A DNA stretch of 64,000 nucleotides from Typha latifolia (Eukaryota; Streptophyta; Magnoliopsida; Poales; Typhaceae), in assembly GCA_019914945.1 (NCBI GenBank), contig CM034104.1, positions 13,876,046 through 13,940,045 of the forward strand, written 5' to 3'. The notes under the pieces were generated by a model, which was not told where the DNA came from, searched no databases, and was given only the letters and a program-made list of their open reading frames with translations. How positions within the stretch are numbered: the first letter of the stretch is position 1; the number at the start of each line of letters is the position of its first letter. Positions 48,101 to 61,470 of the stretch are shown in pieces. The translations under genes were made by a program, and so were the position numbers.

Positions 48101-49265
48101 CGAAGATGCAGTCAGAAACATTTATACTGTTGTAGCATTCTGTGCTGGCAATAAGGTAATGGAACTTTATCGACTGCAGCTCAAGAAGATACTCACACAA
48201 AGTTTTGTTCATGGGTTGGCTATTGGTTTCGCCTTTGGCTTCTCTCAGTTTCTCCTTTTTGCCTGCAATGCTCTTCTTCTTTGGTATACTGCTGTTTCTG
48301 TCAACAAAGGCCGTCTCACAATAGCCACAGCGCTTAAAGAGTACATGGTTTTCTCATTTGCAACCTTTGCACTGGTGGAGCCATTTGGCCTTGCTCCATA
48401 TATACTTAAACGCCGGAAGTCGCTTATTTCAGTATTTGAAATTATTGACCGTGTGCCTAAGATTGACCCAGATGACAATGGTGGCTTGAAACCTCCAAAT
48501 GTGTACGGAAGCATTGAACTCAGGAATATTGATTTTTTCTATCCAGCTCGCCCTGAGTTAATGGTACTAAGCAATTTCAGTCTTAAAGTCAGTGGGGGGC
48601 AAACAATAGCAGTGGTAGGTGTATCCGGTTCAGGGAAGAGCACAATAATTTCTTTAATAGAGAGATTTTATGACCCAGCCGCTGGCCAAGTTTTGTTGGA
48701 TGGTCGGGATCTGAAGCTGTTTAACTTAAGATGGTTGCGGAGCCACATGGGTTTAGTTCAGCAGGAACCAATCATCTTCTCGACAACTATAAGGGAGAAC
48801 ATTATATATGCAAGGCACAATGCAACTGAGGCTGAGGTGAAAGAGGCAGCAAGAATAGCAAATGCGCACCATTTCATAAGCAGCTTGCCGCACGGCTATG
48901 ATACTCATGTGGGAATGAGGGGGGTTGATTTGACACCTGGGCAGAAGCAGCGGATTGCAATTGCTCGAGTAGTATTGAAGAATGCACCCATCTTATTGTT
49001 GGATGAGGCCAGCTCTGCGATCGAGTCAGAATCGAGTAGAGTGGTGCAGGAGGCTCTCGACACTTTGATCATGGGAAATAAGACAACAATTCTCATTGCT
49101 CACAGAGCAGCAATGATGAGGCATGTTGATAACATAGTTGTCTTGAATTGTGGTAGGATTGTTGAGCAGGGTACACATGACTCCCTGGTGCAAATGAATG
49201 GTTTATATGTCAGGCTGATGCAACCTCATTTCTCTAAGGGCCTTCGTCAGCATCGACTAATGTAG
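42104..49265 (+). CDS. ABCB20: ABC transporter B family full transporter, ABCB20/ABCB6 type
   Basis: Eleven exons (42104-42493, 43471-43525, 43607-43782, 43919-44119, 44282-44541, 44614-44924, 45029-45249, 45333-45673, 46620-47410, 47511-47752, 48036-49265) join without a frame break to 1405 residues; Arabidopsis ABCB20 has about 1408. The layout is TMD1-NBD1-linker-TMD2-NBD2. NBD1 has Walker A GRNGSGKSS (about 443), Q-loop VTQEPALL, signature LTDEQ (about 546), Walker B ILLLDEV and IARRLS where the switch His normally stands. The linker is Ser/Pro-rich. NBD2 has GVSGSGKST (about 1195), VQQEPIIF, LTPGQ (about 1295), ILLLDEASSAIE and IAHRAAMM. Arabidopsis ABCB6/ABCB20 are plasma-membrane auxin exporters. 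The first NBD looks degenerate, so ATP hydrolysis is probably asymmetric. The symbol could equally be ABCB6, since the two are close paralogues. Confidence 0.95.
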
Positions 49266-50189
49266 TCAGCTTGAGGTGATATCGTGTGTAAATTATTAGT
49301 GCATTCATCAAAGTTCTCTCTCACCCGCCCTAGTCGCCGGTGACATGGGTACCCTGCGCGCTCTATATCTAGATGGGGGCAATGCATTTTTCGGTGTGGT
49401 GTGCATTATGGGTGAAATGGGGAACCTAACGGGTCACGATCAGTTATGCTGGTTAGTTATAGTTGACATGTCCATTTGCTAGGAGTGATAGATTGGAAAT
49501 AGTTAAAAAGGGTTTGGAGGACAAGCAATTGAGGTGCATAATTATGTCTTGTGTAATGCATTCTTTTGGAGGTCTGCATCCTCGTCATCAAATTACTTCT
49601 GTCTCCATTTGTATTAAATTCAATCTGTTTATACCTCTATAGAATGCGAGTTTGCCACCCTGTCTGAGGCTGTTTGCTGTCTCCTTTACATTGTTTCTCA
49701 TATCTGCGTTCTGTGATGCAACATAGTTTGGACCTTTTCAACTCCTTTACACTGTCTTGAAGATATCCTCAGGTGGTTGATTTTGGCAATGAAGGATTGC
49801 AATCTTATGAGGCATCTTTTGCTGGAAAATAAGAACAAAAATTATGGACCTTATTTTGATGGGCTGCTTGACGAAATGATACCAATATTTGAGTGCTAAT
49901 AAATACAATATCAGCAAAAAAAAAACTCTTCCTGCTGTTCTTCCGTAGTACTTTATAAAGTAGGGAATATATTCATTTAGATAGATGAGAATGAGATGGA
50001 TCTATGCATGAGCTACAGTATCATAAGTTACTCGAGAATCCAATATAGACTGGACAAAAGAGCACGTACGATTAATGGGGAAAAAATTACAACATATATG
50101 CAAGTAGTGTTTTAAAAACGGAAAAAGAGAAGGACATATATACAATAGAATAAACTTGAAAGAATATAATAAATACTCTCCATTCTAAC
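49266..50189. other. Convergent 3' UTR region between the ABCB20-type gene and PPL1
   Basis: Two genes end tail to tail 924 bases apart. No ORF of note was seen. Confidence 0.5.
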
Positions 50190-53085
50190 TCATATGTCTA
50201 AAATCTTGAAAGAGTCTGCAACCACTTTGAGCTTGTTGCGGACTCTACTCCATCTCCTCTCATTTGCCCCCACAATCAGCGTGTAGTAGCGCCCTTCAAA
50301 AACACGTAGATGGAAAAAAAAAGATAGGTAAAAATTTTGCAAGTATCGCCAGAGCCAAGGGCTTACAAGAGGTTATTATTCAGTAAAAGATAAATTGCTG
50401 AAAGACAACACATATGAATGTAAAGAATTGCCAAATATTAGTAGCATTTAAAATGCTTTTATATTAATAATTTCACTTTGATTTGCCTTAAAGCTTAGGA
50501 TCAGATCATCTGCAACCTGGCCTATTGGTCAACTGCAGAAAGTTCCTGCAGTTGATGCTGCAGATGATCTGCTCCCATGAGTCTGTTATCCAACATTAAT
50601 CAGTAATATGACAATAAATCAGTTCAGTAATTTATGCAACGGTTCTACGGATTATATGCAAATTGTTCTGTGAAGTACATCTTAATCCAAATCAAGTGAA
50701 AACATGGTTTCTTAGTAACATAAATTGATGCAATAGTGTTTTCCAAATCTTGGTAATATAACAGGTAAAGTGACTTCAATAAAAGAAGAAGAAAAAAAAT
50801 ATCTTTCTTAATGGTCCCATGTTGATGTTCGACTTCACAGTAATACGGTCATCACAAGAACAGAATATTAGAATGTTCCAAAAAGGCTAAATGGATGTTT
50901 GATTTTTCTTGTTGGAAGATGTTTCTGTTACAAGCAACTTGAATCATAAGCTTAGGTCAGAAGTACCAGTTCATATGGATTACTGAGATTAAAATGAGGA
51001 AGTTAAGAGTTCTGCATACCATTGCCAATTGCTACGGTGGCAAATGCGGTTCTGGAGAAATTCGGCGATGCAAGTTCATATTCAAAAGTCCAGTAATTCT
51101 TGCCATCAACGGTACGCTGCATTTTGTTCTTCTTTATTAGTATCCTTATCTCAGAGTCATTATATAGAGGAAGGAGAGAAGGTCCACTTCCATTAATCTT
51201 TAAATTTGAAATATCAAAATCAACTTGAGTTGCATATGAAGAACATGACCAGGTACAGTCAAAGTAAGAAAATCTCATCAACTCAGGAGATGCTTGAAGA
51301 AGAAAGTTGCTTCAAGGGTGGTCATATTAGATGCATACGTTGTGGATAGCTGCTTTTTCTCATAGGAAGTAATTACACAGATTAAAAGAAAAACTAAACG
51401 TGGGGATCTAATTGTTATTGATAGTGATACAATAGCACTATAGAAGACTAGCTGATACAAATGCCAACAGCGAAGTAAAATAAATCTGGTCTGCAAGAGA
51501 TGAACTGCATATAAAGTAGATACATGTAATAAGACTGAAAAAGACAACAAACCTCCTGCATGTCATAGATTGTTGGTACTTGGGTTGGCGCAGCATAGAC
51601 ATTCTTTACCAAATTGAAGATCACCTGCTAGGCAAAAATTCAAGTCATAAACAAATTATCTGCAAGATGGTCATTATCAAGAGTTTTACTGAATTATACA
51701 AATTAATTCACAGTTCTAAGAATGATATTCTTGCATTATCTAAGTGAAAATAGCTCCAACTAATGATGGTTTTCTTTTAATTTTTAAAGAAATAAAGTAG
51801 AGATAATTTTCAGCAAGTTTCCTCTGTTTGCATCATTGAGAAATGTCAAGGACGATAAAGCTTACCTCCTCCATTGGGCCCAAATCGTGGACATCTTTTT
51901 TATCAGTTGGAATGAAACCTACTCTCACGTGTTGCAATGCTGCAAAACGATCTTTGAATGCAGAATCATGCCCTAGGAAGTCAAAATCCTATAATGACAC
52001 AACAATGAGGCACAAAAATTGGATTCCAATATTCAATTCTTTACTTTTTAGAATTTGTCTGACAATATAAAGCAATATACTTGCAGATCAATCTAATGGC
52101 ATACCCTCCAATCTGATGGATAGTAATAAGTATATCCATCTGTGAAATCAACGAAGTCTCGATATTTGTCTGGTACTCCTGCAACCATTAAATTAATGGT
52201 ATCAGCTTATACGAGGAGACAGAAAATTTCCAAGCCATCAACATGAATGCCCTGAGAGCTCATCATATCAAGTCCTTTGATTTAGTTATATGCAGAACAG
52301 TTAGAGATACTTAATACTCTCAAGTAGCATGAAAGAGAGGAAATGACTACAGGAAAGAGAAAAAGACACATGATACCTTCAGCGAATGCAGAACTTGAAT
52401 GAGATAAGCTGGTGATCAATGCCCCAATTCCAACTAGTGTCCATCTTCTTTTCATAGAGGCTATAAACAACAACAACAACAACAAGAAGAATTTGAAATG
52501 CTTAGCATATGTAAAGTCCAACGAAGGAGGAAATATATATACATATATATACTGGAGCAGCTAATGAGCTATTCCCTTTTTGCTACATATCTAACATTTC
52601 TCCAAATAAAAGAGAGGAAGGCAAGGCTGCACTGCTATCTCACAATCTAATGTCTTCACAAACAAGCACATAAATGAGAAACCATTGTTCATCAATTAAT
52701 AAGAAAAATATACCATTTGAGTAACAACTCGAACCATAACCAATTCAATTCACCTGTGCAACTTAAACCAAGTTCTATAAGAAAAAAAATGCAAATTTAA
52801 CCCAAATCAGCGATAAAGAATGAATCAAAAGATACCCTTTTCATCCGTAGACACCTCTCTTGCAGCCCCCCTGATGTTAGACGAAGGTATTACATTGAAT
52901 CGGGCAGCCACACCGGAATTTTTGGCCACCAACTGTGAGAAAAATCACGAAAATACACCCCAAAAAGGAAAAACGAATTAGAATGCGTTCTCTAGCTGTA
53001 TGCTTCCTGATGGCAAAAGATGAGACAAGGGAGATGATCGCACTTGGTTGGGAAGAGAGCAAACCCAGCTCGGTAGAGTTGCCAT
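50190..53085 (-). CDS. PPL1: PsbP-like protein 1, chloroplast thylakoid lumen
   Basis: Eight exons (53085-53044, 52932-52836, 52460-52377, 52178-52105, 51988-51866, 51624-51553, 51116-51020, 50293-50190) give 230 residues, the length I remember for Arabidopsis PPL1. The N-terminal 45 residues fit a stroma-targeting peptide. Then SMKRRWTLVGIGALITSL and SSSAFAE look like a twin-arginine (Tat) thylakoid signal with an Ala-x-Ala-type cleavage site. The mature PsbP domain carries DGYTYYYPSDWRDFDFLGHD, VRVGFIPTDKKDVHDLGPM, DGKNYWTFEYELASP and RYYTLIVGANERRW. PPL1 is a lumenal PsbP homologue needed for efficient repair of photodamaged photosystem II. The first exon (14 codons) is the least certain part; it is chosen for phase and consensus. 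Confidence 0.92.
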
Positions 53086-53764
53086 GGAATTGGAGGAAGG
53101 AAAGGAGAAGAAATCGATATAACGATTTACTAATGCAGTAATTCTGAAGTAGAGAGAAGAAGATGGCCGGCGTTATCTATTCGCGCGCTTTCTAGGACTC
53201 GTTCGCTTTTGTGAGTGAAGGCAAGGTGGCCAGCTCAGCCTCACCCTTATCTTTCTCCTCATGTTTAAGCTCATAGCTTTAATGGACTTCCATTTATACC
53301 CGCAAAGTATATATTTTCCAATTTATAATATATCTAGAAAAGTGGTATTTATTTGCAACAGGGTGACAGTATTATACGTAGAAAATTAGTGAGTTTTGAA
53401 GGGTGTACATGTAAATAATAAAATTTAGAAGGATATACATGCAAAAAAAAGATGTAGTTATAATCTTGCTATGTAATTTAGGACATCCTAGTCAATGATG
53501 GAAATTTAGGTTTTTTTAATACATATCATCATCATCATCGTAGAAAAATGTGAAAAAATAAAATAAAATAAAATAAAACTAATTTATCTTTGTTAATTGG
53601 ATTCTATTGGGCTTGGCTTTGAGAGCCCATTGAAGCCCATTTACCTCGAGTGGTAATCGAGAACTACCCCTTTACCCCTATCTACCGGTCAAAATTCCAA
53701 GACCAGTCGCCATTTTCTAAAGCCGTCCTCACTCCGAGAATCCAACGACCGGTAGAAGGCGTTC

Positions 53765-53807
<43 letters not shown>

Positions 53808-53911
53808 TCCCCAATTCTGGGCCAAATTGCCACCAAAACCCTAAATCCCATCCCAAAAACCCTAATCTCTCTTCTCCTCTTGTCCACCCTCGTCTTCCTC
53901 TTCTCTCCACC
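53086..53911. promoter_or_regulatory. Shared head-to-head promoter region of PPL1 and MON1
   Basis: The start codons of PPL1 (minus) and MON1 (plus) are 826 bases apart, so both promoters lie here. The MON1 side has a long CT tract and CAAAACCCTAAATCCC and AAAACCCTAATC (telo-box-like AAACCCTA) at about 53836-53866. Confidence 0.6.
53767..53804. repeat. (CT)n microsatellite in the MON1 leader
   Basis: About 18 CT units lie roughly 110 bases upstream of the MON1 start codon. Confidence 0.92.
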
Positions 53912-56900
53912 ATGGATCCCGATCCCAAGCAATCTCCATGCGGCGACGATTCCGCTGATCCGAACCGTAACTCTGTTTCCGTTCTCGAGACGGATCCGTC
54001 AGAACAAACTGAAGTGGATGGGATGGATTATTTGACTTTGGATGAATCGAGCAATGCGGACGGCGAGCGAGAACATGTGAGCAATGGATCCTTGCACGGG
54101 GATTGTTATGGAACCAATGAGATCGTAACTGTGGAGGAGGAGGGAATTGCACCAGATCCCAGTTCGTCTCACGGTGTTGGGCGTGGGGAGACCTGGGAGC
54201 AGGATGGAGAGGGTTTTGGTAGCCCTAGTAGTAGTGGATATGCTGGAGAGAGGGGGAGTAGTGTCGCGTCGAGTGGGATCGAAGAGGTTGATGATGGACG
54301 ATCTTTGTCTGATCGTTCGAGTCCTGGGAAACAGCATCTTGATGAGGTGGGTCTAAGGATTTTTTTTTTTTTTGAGGGTCTCTGGAATTCGTTAATTTCT
54401 TTGCGATTTGCAATGTGGTACACAATTTAAGTTTTAACTGTAAAAGAGGTGTGCAGTTTTGGTGCTTTATGATCGGAAAAGATTGATGTATGTATCTATA
54501 GGTAGCAAATTCAAGTTTAGTATCACTCAGAAGTGTCAAGAGATAAATTGGTTTACGGTGAACTAGAATTTTCAACCATGCAATAAATGTAACAAATAAA
54601 TTTGTTGCTAGGTAACGGTTTGCATGCACTGGACACATATGTGAATCATGACGTTTGAGGTCGAGGATTATTAAAGCTACTTTAACTTATGTACAATTTG
54701 TGGAAATACTGTATCAATTCGCCAATGTCAACTATAGGCTTGTTCTTCACTACCTAATCTCAAACACAGGTTTGTTGCCATTGTCTATCATCATATATTT
54801 TGGTTTTCTGATCTTGCAAATTAAGGTAGTGTCCTCGTGCAATTTAAGGTAGTTTGAATGTAGGGAACTAGCTACACTGGCCTTCACCCAGATAAATACA
54901 TAGATTTGTCAATTGGATCAATGATGGTCTGATCAAAGAACAGTAAAATGAAACTTTCAGAGACCCAGACAGATGAAGCAATATAAATATCACCTGTCCG
55001 CTAGTATATATGTCTCTTTGCATACCACCTACCTGATTTTATTTCCTGTTGTATCTTTTCACCAACTTAATATAAGTCTCATGGCTTGTCTCTAAACTGA
55101 TTTTGTCTCCTATTGGAATTTGGCACCAACTTTGCATTTTTATAAATATTTTGTCTTCCAAACTTAGACTCATTCTATAGCAGATTCCATACTGTTGAGA
55201 TATGTATCTTTCTATCTTTTTCTTTTTATCTGTGCATATGAATAGTATGTTTAGGAAAGCACATGCATACAAACTAAGCAGACACTTAGGCATATGCATA
55301 TATATCTACACTCATGTTATCCAGTTGGCTTTCTGCTGGTCATAAGTACTTGGATCTCTAACTGATGTGCAGGATGATGCTTCAGCTTCATGGAGAAAGC
55401 GGAAGAAGCACTTTTTTATTTTGAGTCACTCTGGCAAACCAATCTATTCCAGGTACCCTTAGATTTAGTTGTCTGTCCATTTGGTTTGAATTTGATTGAT
55501 ATGAAGTAAGAACAAAATGGCTGGTCAGAAAGAAGCAAAGGATTCCTGACTTTTTAGTATGTTTTTTAAAGTTCAATTTATGGCATCTTTACATCTTTTG
55601 CACTTTCAGGTATGGAGATGAACATAAATTAGCAGGATTTTCAGCAACATTGCAAGCTATTATTTCCTTTGTTGAGAACAGGTATGCCAATATTACTTTC
55701 TTATTGCCTATTCATGAGCAAGTTTTATCACATTTCCACACTAGGGAACCTATTACTGCTCTGCACTGTGTTAAAAATGTTTCCTATCATATGTTCAGTG
55801 GGGATCGTATCAAATTTGTCAGATCTGGCAAACATCAGGTCAGCTAGATTTTTTTTTTCCATAAGTTATTCCATCAGATATTGCTTACATACTAACTTGT
55901 TCATGAGTCTTTGGCATAGAATAACTTGGTTTCTCTGTCAGTTTATGTTTGTTTTCCTTATTACGGCTAAAATGTCTAACTTGGATCATTCAGTGTGACA
56001 GAGTTAAGTTGACAGGAAAGGGAGTGATTTATGTACTATTTATATTATTCTTTTACAAGCTATTTGTGAAATTGTACTTTCAGGTAATATTTATGGTGAA
56101 AGGTCCAATATATTTAGTTTGCATAAGCTGTACAGAAGAGCCATATGAAGCGTTAAGGGGACAGTTAGAGCTCATATATGGTCAGGTACTTCGATAACTG
56201 TACTTCTATCAGCTTATTACAAACTTGATTAGCCATAGGCATTAATTTTCTCCCTGTATGCTTGTGTACAATTTGTTCTCCATGACATCCGCTGTAACTA
56301 TTTTCTTTCTGATTTATTGTCTTTACATGATGACATGGTTGCAGATGCTACTTATCTTAACAAAGTCAGTTAATAGGTGCTTTGAGAAGAATCCAAAATT
56401 TGATATGACTTCCTTGCTTGGAGGAACAGATATTGTTTTCTCTGCTCTTATACATGCCTTCAGCTGGTATGCTTCTTCACAAATTATTAAGGGTAGATAA
56501 GTACTATAAATTTGCAATATTATGTTTATTTTCTGACTCACCTTACTTTTTCTTAGAAAACTACTTCAGGTTAGCATATTCCGAAAATCACATTAACTTC
56601 ATGAATTTTCATCAGTTAGGTTTTCAAGTAAATGCCCAATTTTTTACAAGGGATGCACAATCAAGTTGACTTTATGTTGCAATATACAAGGATATAAGAA
56701 AAATTCATGATATGCAGTAGTAGCACTTTTCAAAGCAATTTTTTTTCATCACAATGAAAGGTGCAACTGTGTAATCTGGATAGGTGCAAAGTTGCAGTAG
56801 CTTTTCCTAATGGATTAAAATAGGTCAAGCATATGCTGAGTAGATGTTATAGTGATTAGTGAATTATGCAAAAGAAGCCATAATATAATGACATAATTTT

Positions 56901-59900
56901 TTTGGCATGTTACCAACTGACATTTGTTCCCTCTTCTCAAGGAATCCTGCCACGTTTCTTCATGCGTATACATGTCTTCCTCTTGCTTATGCAACAAGAC
57001 AAGCAGCTGGTGCCATTTTGCAAGATGTTGCTGATTCTGGAGTTCTGTTTGCAATATTAATGTGCAAGCACAAGGTTTCTCTGATTTTTCTTATTGGTTA
57101 TCAAGATGAATGAGCCGTCGAGAAATTTATCTCAATATTTTGTGCATTTGAAGTGTTTGAGCAGATATGTAGTCCTGCAAAATAGTTATTGTCTCATGAT
57201 AACATCCAATATCTGAACACATGGATAACAACATGAACAGTTGCACTTGGCATTTGAATGATCATCTGCGTATGCATACTATGACATTCAAAATCTCTAA
57301 TCTGGTCTCTGTACCTGCATTGGCTTATTCATTTTATCATAAGTTCATAACAAAAAGACTAGTGATTTACAAGCTGTAAGACAATTCTTTGGAAGTTGAG
57401 GAATAACTGTGGTTTTATATGGATGCACTTGTTTCGATGGTTCAATGAGTTCTCATAATGGATTAGTTTGTATCAGCTTGTGTTGCTGCCATATGGTTGA
57501 TGTTGCTTCAGTTCTTGATCTATGTTTTAAGTCAATGGAAGACTGAGTGGGAATGCCCCAATAGGTGTATATTCTCTTATCTGCATCTTCCATATCTTTA
57601 AAAAACCTTTCTTTCCTACATGACAATACCATTTTTTTTTTTTTTCTTGGGATAGCTATAAAACCATTGCAATGACATAAAGTGGTTTATTCTGCTTGTC
57701 TGTCGTTTCCATCAGTTGGTTCTATTGGTTTTCATCTCTTTTACATGTTTCTGCCTACAAAACTGTTTCTTGAACCTGCAGGTAATCAGCCTTGTTGGAG
57801 CACAAAAGGCATCTCTTCATCCTGATGATATGCTCCTACTTGCCAATTTCATATTGTCTTCTGAATCATTTAGGTAATACTAACCTCTTCTATTAAGTTT
57901 AAGAGAAATATATCAAAAACACCCTATGCTTTGCTTTTATTATCACTAACATCCTACGATATGGATATTTACCATTGAACCCTGGATTTTGTTTTTAATG
58001 TCTCCAAAATACCCTGCCGTTAGTTTTCTTAATTATAGTTGTTAGAATGACCTTAATACCCTTGAGTAAGTTTTTGAAGGTTAAAGTATAGATAAAAGAG
58101 GGACCAAATTTTAAACTAAAAGTGAGGGGTATTTTTGGTATTTTAAAGTTATTTTCAAAAGAAAAGGAATATTCTCTATCTCGTTAGCTGTTGTTAGGTT
58201 AAAATTAATTAAGGGCATTTTCGAGACATTAAAATTAAAATGTAAGGGTCACAAACTCAATACTAAACTAATTTCTCAATACTTGGATAATTAAACAAAA
58301 GAGCCCAACCTTAACCACACAAAAGGGTGTAGATAATAATAAAAGTAAAATGTAGGGTGTTTTTGATAAATTCCTAAGTTGAATAACTTTTAGAAAATCT
58401 ATTAGTTGTAAGAAATTAAGAATTGAAATATTCATATGTAGTAGTATATTTATAATAAGGACCATATTGAAACTGTGTATTATAGTGGCAACCAGACCAG
58501 TGGAGCCTAATATGATCATGACCTGTCCATCTATTTTGATGCTATTTGTTGTTTGACGGAGAAAAAAGGAGAATGTAGTAATCAATAAGTTTACGAAGAT
58601 TAAAGTTAAACAAGTAAGATTCTTACTGTTTTGGCAGAATCAATAGAGATTGTCAACCAGGATATAGAAGAATTTGAATTGCATGTGTACTCCAATGATC
58701 ATTTTATTAGAGAGCAGCATATAATTAAATATATATTGTTTTCTCCTGTATTGATTGATGTTTTGTTGCTGAAGACATATAATGGCATTTATAAAGTTGC
58801 GGAATGTTTAAGTCTTTAAGAATCTCAGAATGATGTTCAATGAGTTTTGAAAAGGCAATCTTCTTACATGTGTGTTTTCTCTATGCAGGACTTCTGAATC
58901 ATTCTCACCAATATGCCTACCAAGATATAACTCCATGGCATTTCTTTATGCTTATGTTCATTTTCTTGATGTGAGTAGACATGCATCAATAATACCTCAA
59001 TACACTGGTATCTTATTTATTGAGTCTTGTGGGAAGGACTTGTATAAGGAAATATCTTGCTCTGTAAATAGATATACAGATTGTTCCCAATAGTAGGCTA
59101 TCCATTGTCTAATGCTGACAGAGGCTATCATCAACTCATTCTTTTGCAGGTGGATACATACTTAACATTGATCACTACCAGTTCGGATGCCTTCTACCAT
59201 CTAAAAGAGTGCGAGTAAGTGGTTATAAGCTGATTAAGACTCCATTAGTTGTATTTTAGCATAGCATTCAATGATGCATGTGACAATCACCAGAGGGTTT
59301 TTTTTATTATAATTTTTACCCAAATATAGATTAATTTCTCTTCTACTAAATGATATTTAGGAACCGAATTGAAAATGTACTTTTGAAGTCAAATGTTCTC
59401 GCTGAAGTTCAGAAATCCATGTTTGACGGTGGTTTGCGTGTTGAGGATCTTCCTGTTGATTCTTCTCTTCAATTTGGATCACTGTCTCCTCAATTAGGTG
59501 TGGACAAAATGACTTCTGGATCATTGCCTCCTAGCATAGGCATTGGTGGCCCTGCTGGACTTTGGCATTTCATATATAAGAGTATCTTCCTTGACCAGTA
59601 TGTATCATCAGAGTTCTCCTCTCCCATAAGCACTGCTAGTCAACAGAAAAGGTACTGCTGGTGCCTGGTGGTCATAAGATAGACTTAATCATTTTTCTCT
59701 AGCTTTTTACCTGATACAATTACTCATTTGCAGGTTGTATAGGGCATATCAGAAATTATATGTTTCCATGCATGATAAAGGAACTGGCCCACACAAAACA
59801 CAGTTTAGAAGAGATGAAGATTATGGTGAGTCACGCAGCAAGAATTCAGTTTCCATCTCAAAATTGATAGATCTATTTGCTTGTAAGATCTGTCTTTGTT

Positions 59901-61470
59901 ACTAGTGCTATAAGAATTTGAAAGTTAAAGTTGAGGCTGATTAATAGTTGGTGGATAACATGATGTTATTTGATTTGACATGATATGGTATAATATTTTT
60001 AAAAACTTGAGAGTTGTTTTGCCTCATGCTCATTGTTAGTGTCATCTAAAGCTCCTAGACGCTTGACATGCTCACTTTATGCCTCCACTTTGATAGACAC
60101 TGGTTTCATGCACTGAAACAGTGTATTGTATGCTACCACACAGTGTTTATATTAGCTTGGGGTGTTAACTTATGTACTTGAGAAGAAGAGAGATTATATG
60201 CACACTTGATATGCCTAGGTAATTAAGATTCAACTTGTTATTATTATGATTGCAAATTGTAAAGCAAGTATGGGACAAAAATAAATGTGGACGAAGAATA
60301 GATAATATCAAAACATTTTATCACAATGGTAGGCCTATCTTTCGTGTTGATGCACTGCTGACAAGCTCGTATCCTCTGGCTTCGTCATATTTAAAATCCT
60401 GTAGATTGTAGACCACTTTCAACAGAATAATTTTTTTATTATTGATGCTTCATGTGAGTATCTGTTATCGTGAAAATTTGTGACCAGTGCTTCATGTCTC
60501 ATCCTATATATACCCCGATAGCTCATTGGATGTATTTGAGATAACAGGGAATTTATATACGTTATTTTCTTGCTTTTCGGATTGTTTTGTTGAGAATTAC
60601 TTATTCCTCCTTGTAAGAGACAGAAATCTTTGCAAAGCCTACTTTGTTAAATGAAGGATCATGTTAAGAGTTAGAAATGATTTTGGGATATGCTTGATAG
60701 TAAGAAATGTTGTTGGGCATATAGGTCATTACTTTTCATATCTTATGTAATGTTTATTGTATTACTCCTACTGGTTACTACATCTGTGAATTCAAGGACT
60801 TGGCCCGCTGTCTCTAGTGATCACTTTTATTTACCTTTTGTCCATTGAAGAAATTTGGTCGGTATAAACTGTGCATTCCTTATCCATGCCCTTTTCTAAT
60901 ACACCAGAGCTTTCTCTTATTGTTCTAGCTGAGTTGTTTTTCTCCTTATTCTAAGTTCATTCATCACTAACTGAAATTTCTTGTGTTGCCAGTTCTACTA
61001 TGCTGGATAACTCAAGATTTTGAACTCTACGCAGCATTTGATCCACTTGCTGACAAGGTATGCCCCCCTTAAATTTTCAACGTGTTTTCCTGTCCCAAAT
61101 GTTTGTCTTAATAGTGACCTTACGGCAGCCGCAAAATTGGCCTTGCCACAACCTTCTCCTTGTCATCACAAGCCTGGCAGAACATGCTCATTTGGTTCCT
61201 TTTATCAGCGTGACAGAAAATTAGATCTGATTCTAATGGCAGAATCTTATAATTTCTACCCATTTGACTCAGATTGTTCCCGCAACTAAAAAATGCCAGT
61301 TATATTATTGAGTGAAAGTGTCAAATATTGATTTACTATAAAAATTTGAGACCTGACAGGCTCTATATCTACAGGCTCTGGCTATAAAGATATGCAACAG
61401 AGTATGCCAGTGGGTGAGAGATTTGGAAAATGAGATATTCTTGTTGGGAGCAAGTCCCTTTTCCTGGTGA
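53912..61470 (+). CDS. MON1: Vacuolar fusion protein MON1 homolog
   Basis: Fourteen exons (53912-54346, 55373-55452, 55610-55681, 55799-55838, 56084-56185, 56345-56466, 56942-57074, 57782-57873, 58889-58970, 59150-59214, 59361-59651, 59734-59825, 60993-61057, 61375-61470) give 588 residues. Exon 1 is an acidic, Ser-rich, poorly conserved N-terminus. The core starts at [20 protein letters not shown], then [91 protein letters not shown] and [14 protein letters not shown]. It ends [19 protein letters not shown] and [10 protein letters not shown]. These are the longin-domain blocks of the MON1/SAND family. MON1 pairs with CCZ1 as exchange factor for Rab7 in endosome-to-vacuole traffic. Intron 8 carries a MITE-like element. 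Very sure. Confidence 0.96.
57900..58374. mobile_element. MITE-like element in MON1 intron 8
   Basis: The left end (57900-57955, with ATCAAAAACACCCTATGC) and the right end (58318-58374, with AGGGTGTTTTTGAT) are inverted repeats of about 50 bases, including matching (T/A)-rich inner parts CTTTTATTAT and ATAATAAAAG. TAAGTT occurs immediately outside both ends (57894-57899 and 58375-58380), a plausible target-site duplication. The interior, 475 bases in all with the ends, has no coding frame. Confidence 0.7.

Noticed and set aside
61020..61289. 89-codon plus-strand ORF after MON1 exon 13
   Set aside because: It reads MON1 exon 13 in a wrong frame and continues into the intron before exon 14.
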